Assembly (NCBI GenBank): GCA_022785155.1
Contig: JALFRH010000259.1
Span: 1-8,282 of the forward strand
Direction: 5' to 3'
Source: Spirochaetales bacterium
GTDB lineage: Bacteria; Spirochaetota; Spirochaetia; Sphaerochaetales; Sphaerochaetaceae
Length of the DNA stretch: 8,282 nucleotides
The translations under genes and the position numbers were made by a program. Positions 6,683 through 8,282 of the stretch are shown piece by piece. The number at the start of each line of letters is the position of its first letter. Position 1 is the stretch's first letter. The notes beneath the pieces are model-generated. The model saw only the letters and a list, made by a program, of their open reading frames with translations, did not search any database and had not been told where the DNA came from.

Positions 6683-7753
6683 ATGAAAGTATCAAAAGAA
6701 AAGATCGGATTAGCTGTAACTGGAATTATTGTGGGACTATCTGCAGTGATTCTTACCATTTTCGGCAATCCAAAGAACATGGGATTCTGTATTGCATGTT
6801 TTGTAAGGGATATGGCAGGTGCAGTCAAGCTCCATTCTGCAGCTGTAGTGCAGTATATGAGGCCTGAAGTCATAGGAATAGTATTGGGATCATTCTTCCT
6901 TTCTTTGGCTAAGGGTGAGTTCAAGCCTCGTGGAGGCTCAAGCCCATTTACAAGATTTATCTTAGGTTTTCTTGTGATGATCGGAGCCCTTACTTTCTTG
7001 GGTTGTCCTTTGAGAATGGTATTGAGATTGGCAGGAGGAGACCTTAACGCTCTTGTCGGCCTCTTTGGTTTTACCTGTGGTATTGCCGTTGGATGTTTCT
7101 TCATTTCAAAGGGCTTCTCCCTTGGCAGGGCTTATAAGCAGAATAAGGTGGAAGGTATTGCTCTTCCAGTTGTAAATGTAGTTTTTCTGGTGGCTCTTGT
7201 CGCTTTCCCGTCTCTTCTGGCTTTCAGTGAATCAGGACCTGGCAGCATGCATGCCCCTATTCTTCTGTCTTTGATCATCGGACTCTTGGTGGGAGGTCTT
7301 GCCCAGAGGACAAGATTGTGTATGGCCGGTGGTATCAGGGATATCATCCTTTTGAAGGACTGGACACTGGCGTTGGGCAGTGTAATGATCTTCGTTGTCG
7401 CTCTTATTGGAAACCTTGTCACCGGTTCCTTTAAGCTTGGCTTTACTGGTCAGCCTGTAGCGCAGACAAGCCATATCTGGAACTTTTTGGGAATGCTCCT
7501 TGTGGGATTGGCATCTGTTCTTCTTGGTGGTTGTCCTCTCAGACAGCTCATTATGGCTGGTGAAGGCAACACGGACAGTGCTGTCACAGTCCTCGGTTTC
7601 TTCGTGGGTGCCGCTTTTGCCCACAACTTCAAGCTTGTAGGAAACGCAACTGAGACAGGACCTAATGTCTATGGTAAGAGTGCTGTAATAATCGGAATAG
7701 TAATTGCTCTTCTAATTGCATTTTTTAATAGCAGAATCAAGGAGGAAAAATAA
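6683..7753 (+). CDS. yedE: YedE-family membrane transporter, putative selenium (or thiosulfate-like sulfur) importer
   Basis: The 356-residue membrane protein belongs to the YeeE/YedE family. Relatives take up thiosulfate through a path lined by conserved cysteines, and the YedE branch co-occurs with selenium genes and is proposed to move a selenium species. Two similar halves are visible. The first has GFCIACF (34-40, Cys36 and Cys39) and LGCPLR (106-111, Cys108). The second has RLCMAGGIRD (211-220, Cys213) and GGCPLR (282-287, Cys284). Cys132 and Cys138 are extra. Around eight to ten hydrophobic segments are evident, for example about 10-27, 63-76, 92-107, 123-141, 160-180, 192-206, 228-247, 267-281, 299-313 and 334-348. 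The start at 6683 is set by AGGAGGAG (6673-6680); an in-frame ATG at 6656 would add nine residues and place that ribosome site inside the gene. It leads a tightly packed operon with the TusA-like, DUF3343 and selD genes. The substrate is inferred. Confidence 0.88.
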   Translation: MKVSKEKIGLAVTGIIVGLSAVILTIFGNPKNMGFCIACFVRDMAGAVKLHSAAVVQYMRPEVIGIVLGSFFLSLAKGEFKPRGGSSPFTRFILGFLVMIGALTFLGCPLRMVLRLAGGDLNALVGLFGFTCGIAVGCFFISKGFSLGRAYKQNKVEGIALPVVNVVFLVALVAFPSLLAFSESGPGSMHAPILLSLIIGLLVGGLAQRTRLCMAGGIRDIILLKDWTLALGSVMIFVVALIGNLVTGSFKLGFTGQPVAQTSHIWNFLGMLLVGLASVLLGGCPLRQLIMAGEGNTDSAVTVLGFFVGAAFAHNFKLVGNATETGPNVYGKSAVIIGIVIALLIAFFNSRIKEEK

Positions 7754-7959
7754 TGTTTGAAGTAGATTGTAGAGGCCTCAGCTGCCCTGAACCTGTCATA
7801 AACACAAAAAGGGCTTTGAAATCTCATCCTGAGGGAGTGGAAGTTTTGGTAGATAACAGAGTTCCTCTGGAAAATGTCACTCGCTTTGCTCATGCTATGG
7901 GTTATAATGCCTCAAGTGTGGAGAAAGAGGGAGAATGGAGAATAACAATCAAGAAATAA
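7753..7959 (+). CDS. TusA-like (YedF N-terminal domain) sulfur/selenium carrier protein
   Basis: This small 68-residue cytosolic protein has a TusA/SirA fold. FEVDCRGLSCPEPV (2-15) contains the CPxP motif with carrier Cys11, which in TusA relatives holds a persulfide; Cys6 precedes it. The remainder, including LVDNRVPLENVTRFAHAMGY and a final strand EWRITIKK, matches one complete TusA domain. The selenium-metabolism protein YedF is usually about 200 residues, with this domain followed by a DsrE-like domain. Here the second domain is absent and a separate DUF3343 gene follows. The ATG shares its A with the yedE stop codon (TAATG), and the ribosome site AAGGAGG lies in the end of yedE, so translation is probably coupled. 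A role passing selenium or sulfur between YedE, the desulfurase and SelD is inferred from family and position. Confidence 0.88.
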   Translation: MFEVDCRGLSCPEPVINTKRALKSHPEGVEVLVDNRVPLENVTRFAHAMGYNASSVEKEGEWRITIKK

Positions 7960-8183
7960 GTGAAAAAGTGGCCACATTCAGGTCCCACTATGGGGCCATG
8001 ATGTTCCGCCGCCGATATGGAGAGGGATGCAAGCTGAAACCAGTACCCAGGTCCCTCTCTTCTTCCTGCGGTACAGCTGCATTCTTCTATGGTTCCCAAT
8101 GGGAGGAATACATAGATGAGAATGTAGAGGGAGTATATGAGAAGGCAGGAGATGAATGGAGAAAGCTGTATGGAGAAGAGTGA
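7935..8183 (+). CDS. DUF3343 putative Se/S carrier-like protein
   Basis: This 82-residue protein fits the DUF3343 family, small cytosolic proteins often encoded next to TusA-like and SelD proteins and suggested to carry selenium or sulfur. The core signature is clear: an N-terminal strand VATFRSHYGAMMF (12-24) corresponds to the usual 'TF-S-h-A' start, and LKPVPRSLSSSCGTA (34-48) contains the hallmark PVPR and SSCG, with Cys45 the likely functional thiol. Cys32 is an additional cysteine. The tail after residue 53 is acidic and charged and ends without the usual short helix-strand pattern being obvious. The gene overlaps the TusA-like gene by 25 bases, with GAGG (7927-7930) close to the ATG, and overlaps selD by 14 bases. 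Three proteins of the proposed relay are therefore made from one coupled message. The biochemical function of the family is not established. Confidence 0.85.
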   Translation: MENNNQEISEKVATFRSHYGAMMFRRRYGEGCKLKPVPRSLSSSCGTAAFFYGSQWEEYIDENVEGVYEKAGDEWRKLYGEE

Positions 8184-8282
8184 AAAGAGACTGACAAGTA
8201 TGGTCAAAACCAGTGGATGTGCTGCAAAGCTTCCACCTTCTGTCCTTCATAGTGTAATCGATCATCTCCCCCTTGTGTCTTC
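8170..8282 (+). CDS. selD: Selenophosphate synthetase SelD, N-terminal fragment (Cys form)
   Basis: The first 37 codons are visible before the right edge. SelD makes selenophosphate from selenide and ATP, the selenium donor for selenocysteine, 2-selenouridine in tRNA, and the selenium-dependent molybdenum cofactor. LTSMVKTSGCAAK (8-20) matches the catalytic N-terminus of the family, with Cys17 and Lys20 at the same residue numbers as the essential Cys17 and Lys20 of E. coli SelD; it continues with a family-like helix, LPPSVLHSVIDHLP. Codon 17 is TGT, so this SelD uses cysteine where many relatives have selenocysteine. The ATG at 8170 is preceded by GGAG (8158-8161) at good spacing and overlaps the DUF3343 gene by 14 bases. 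An in-frame ATG at 8200 is less likely because it would remove ten residues of the expected N-terminus. Confidence 0.9.
   Translation, partial: MEKSEKRLTSMVKTSGCAAKLPPSVLHSVIDHLPLVS

Noticed and set aside
8181..8183. Readthrough of the DUF3343 TGA as selenocysteine
   Set aside because: The frame after it does not resemble the family and soon ends, while selD already begins upstream in another frame.
1..8282. CRISPR array, insertion sequence, tRNA or rRNA genes
   Set aside because: No regularly spaced repeats, transposase motifs, terminal inverted repeats or recognisable RNA gene structures were seen.

Overview
The window looks like part of a selenium-utilisation locus of an anaerobic bacterium, centred on a molybdenum hydroxylase and the handling of reduced selenium. 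The gene set (molybdenum hydroxylase, XdhC-type maturation factor, EF2568-like cysteine desulfurase, YedE, a TusA-like protein, DUF3343, SelD) is the set associated with selenium-dependent molybdenum hydroxylases in Clostridia, Enterococcus and some spirochaetes. Moderate GC, frequent AGA/AGG arginine codons and strong AGGAGG ribosome sites fit a Firmicutes- or Spirochaetota-like host, but the sequence alone does not settle the phylum.

Layout. Positions 1-286 (+) hold the C-terminal end of a molybdenum hydroxylase large subunit, closed by a rho-independent terminator (291-323). A non-coding stretch of about 200 bp with inverted repeats leads to a threonine aldolase-like PLP enzyme (521-1546, +). 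After it, with its own likely promoter, comes a 959-residue membrane hybrid histidine kinase (1607-4486, +). The kinase meets an XdhC-family maturation factor (4487-5425, -) end to end, with directly abutting stop codons. XdhC is the second gene of a minus-strand operon whose first gene is a cysteine desulfurase (5418-6560, -). Divergent from it, across 122 bp, runs a tightly overlapping plus-strand operon: yedE (6683-7753), a one-domain TusA-like protein (7753-7959), a DUF3343 Se/S-carrier-like protein (7935-8183) and the start of selD (8170 to the window edge).

How the genes may work together (inference from family knowledge). YedE would bring in a selenium or sulfur species. The cysteine desulfurase would release or carry S/Se as a persulfide or perselenide. 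The TusA-like CPEP protein and the DUF3343 protein would pass it on. SelD would make selenophosphate, and XdhC would help mature the molybdenum cofactor of the hydroxylase encoded at the left edge. No selA, selB or tRNA-Sec is visible, and the partial SelD has cysteine rather than selenocysteine at its catalytic site, so whether this is an 'orphan SelD' system cannot be decided here.

The most unusual points are the reversed domain order of the XdhC protein, interleaved divergent promoters between the two selenium operons, a likely leaderless start for the cysteine desulfurase, and a hybrid kinase with a degenerate first receiver and no output gene beside it.
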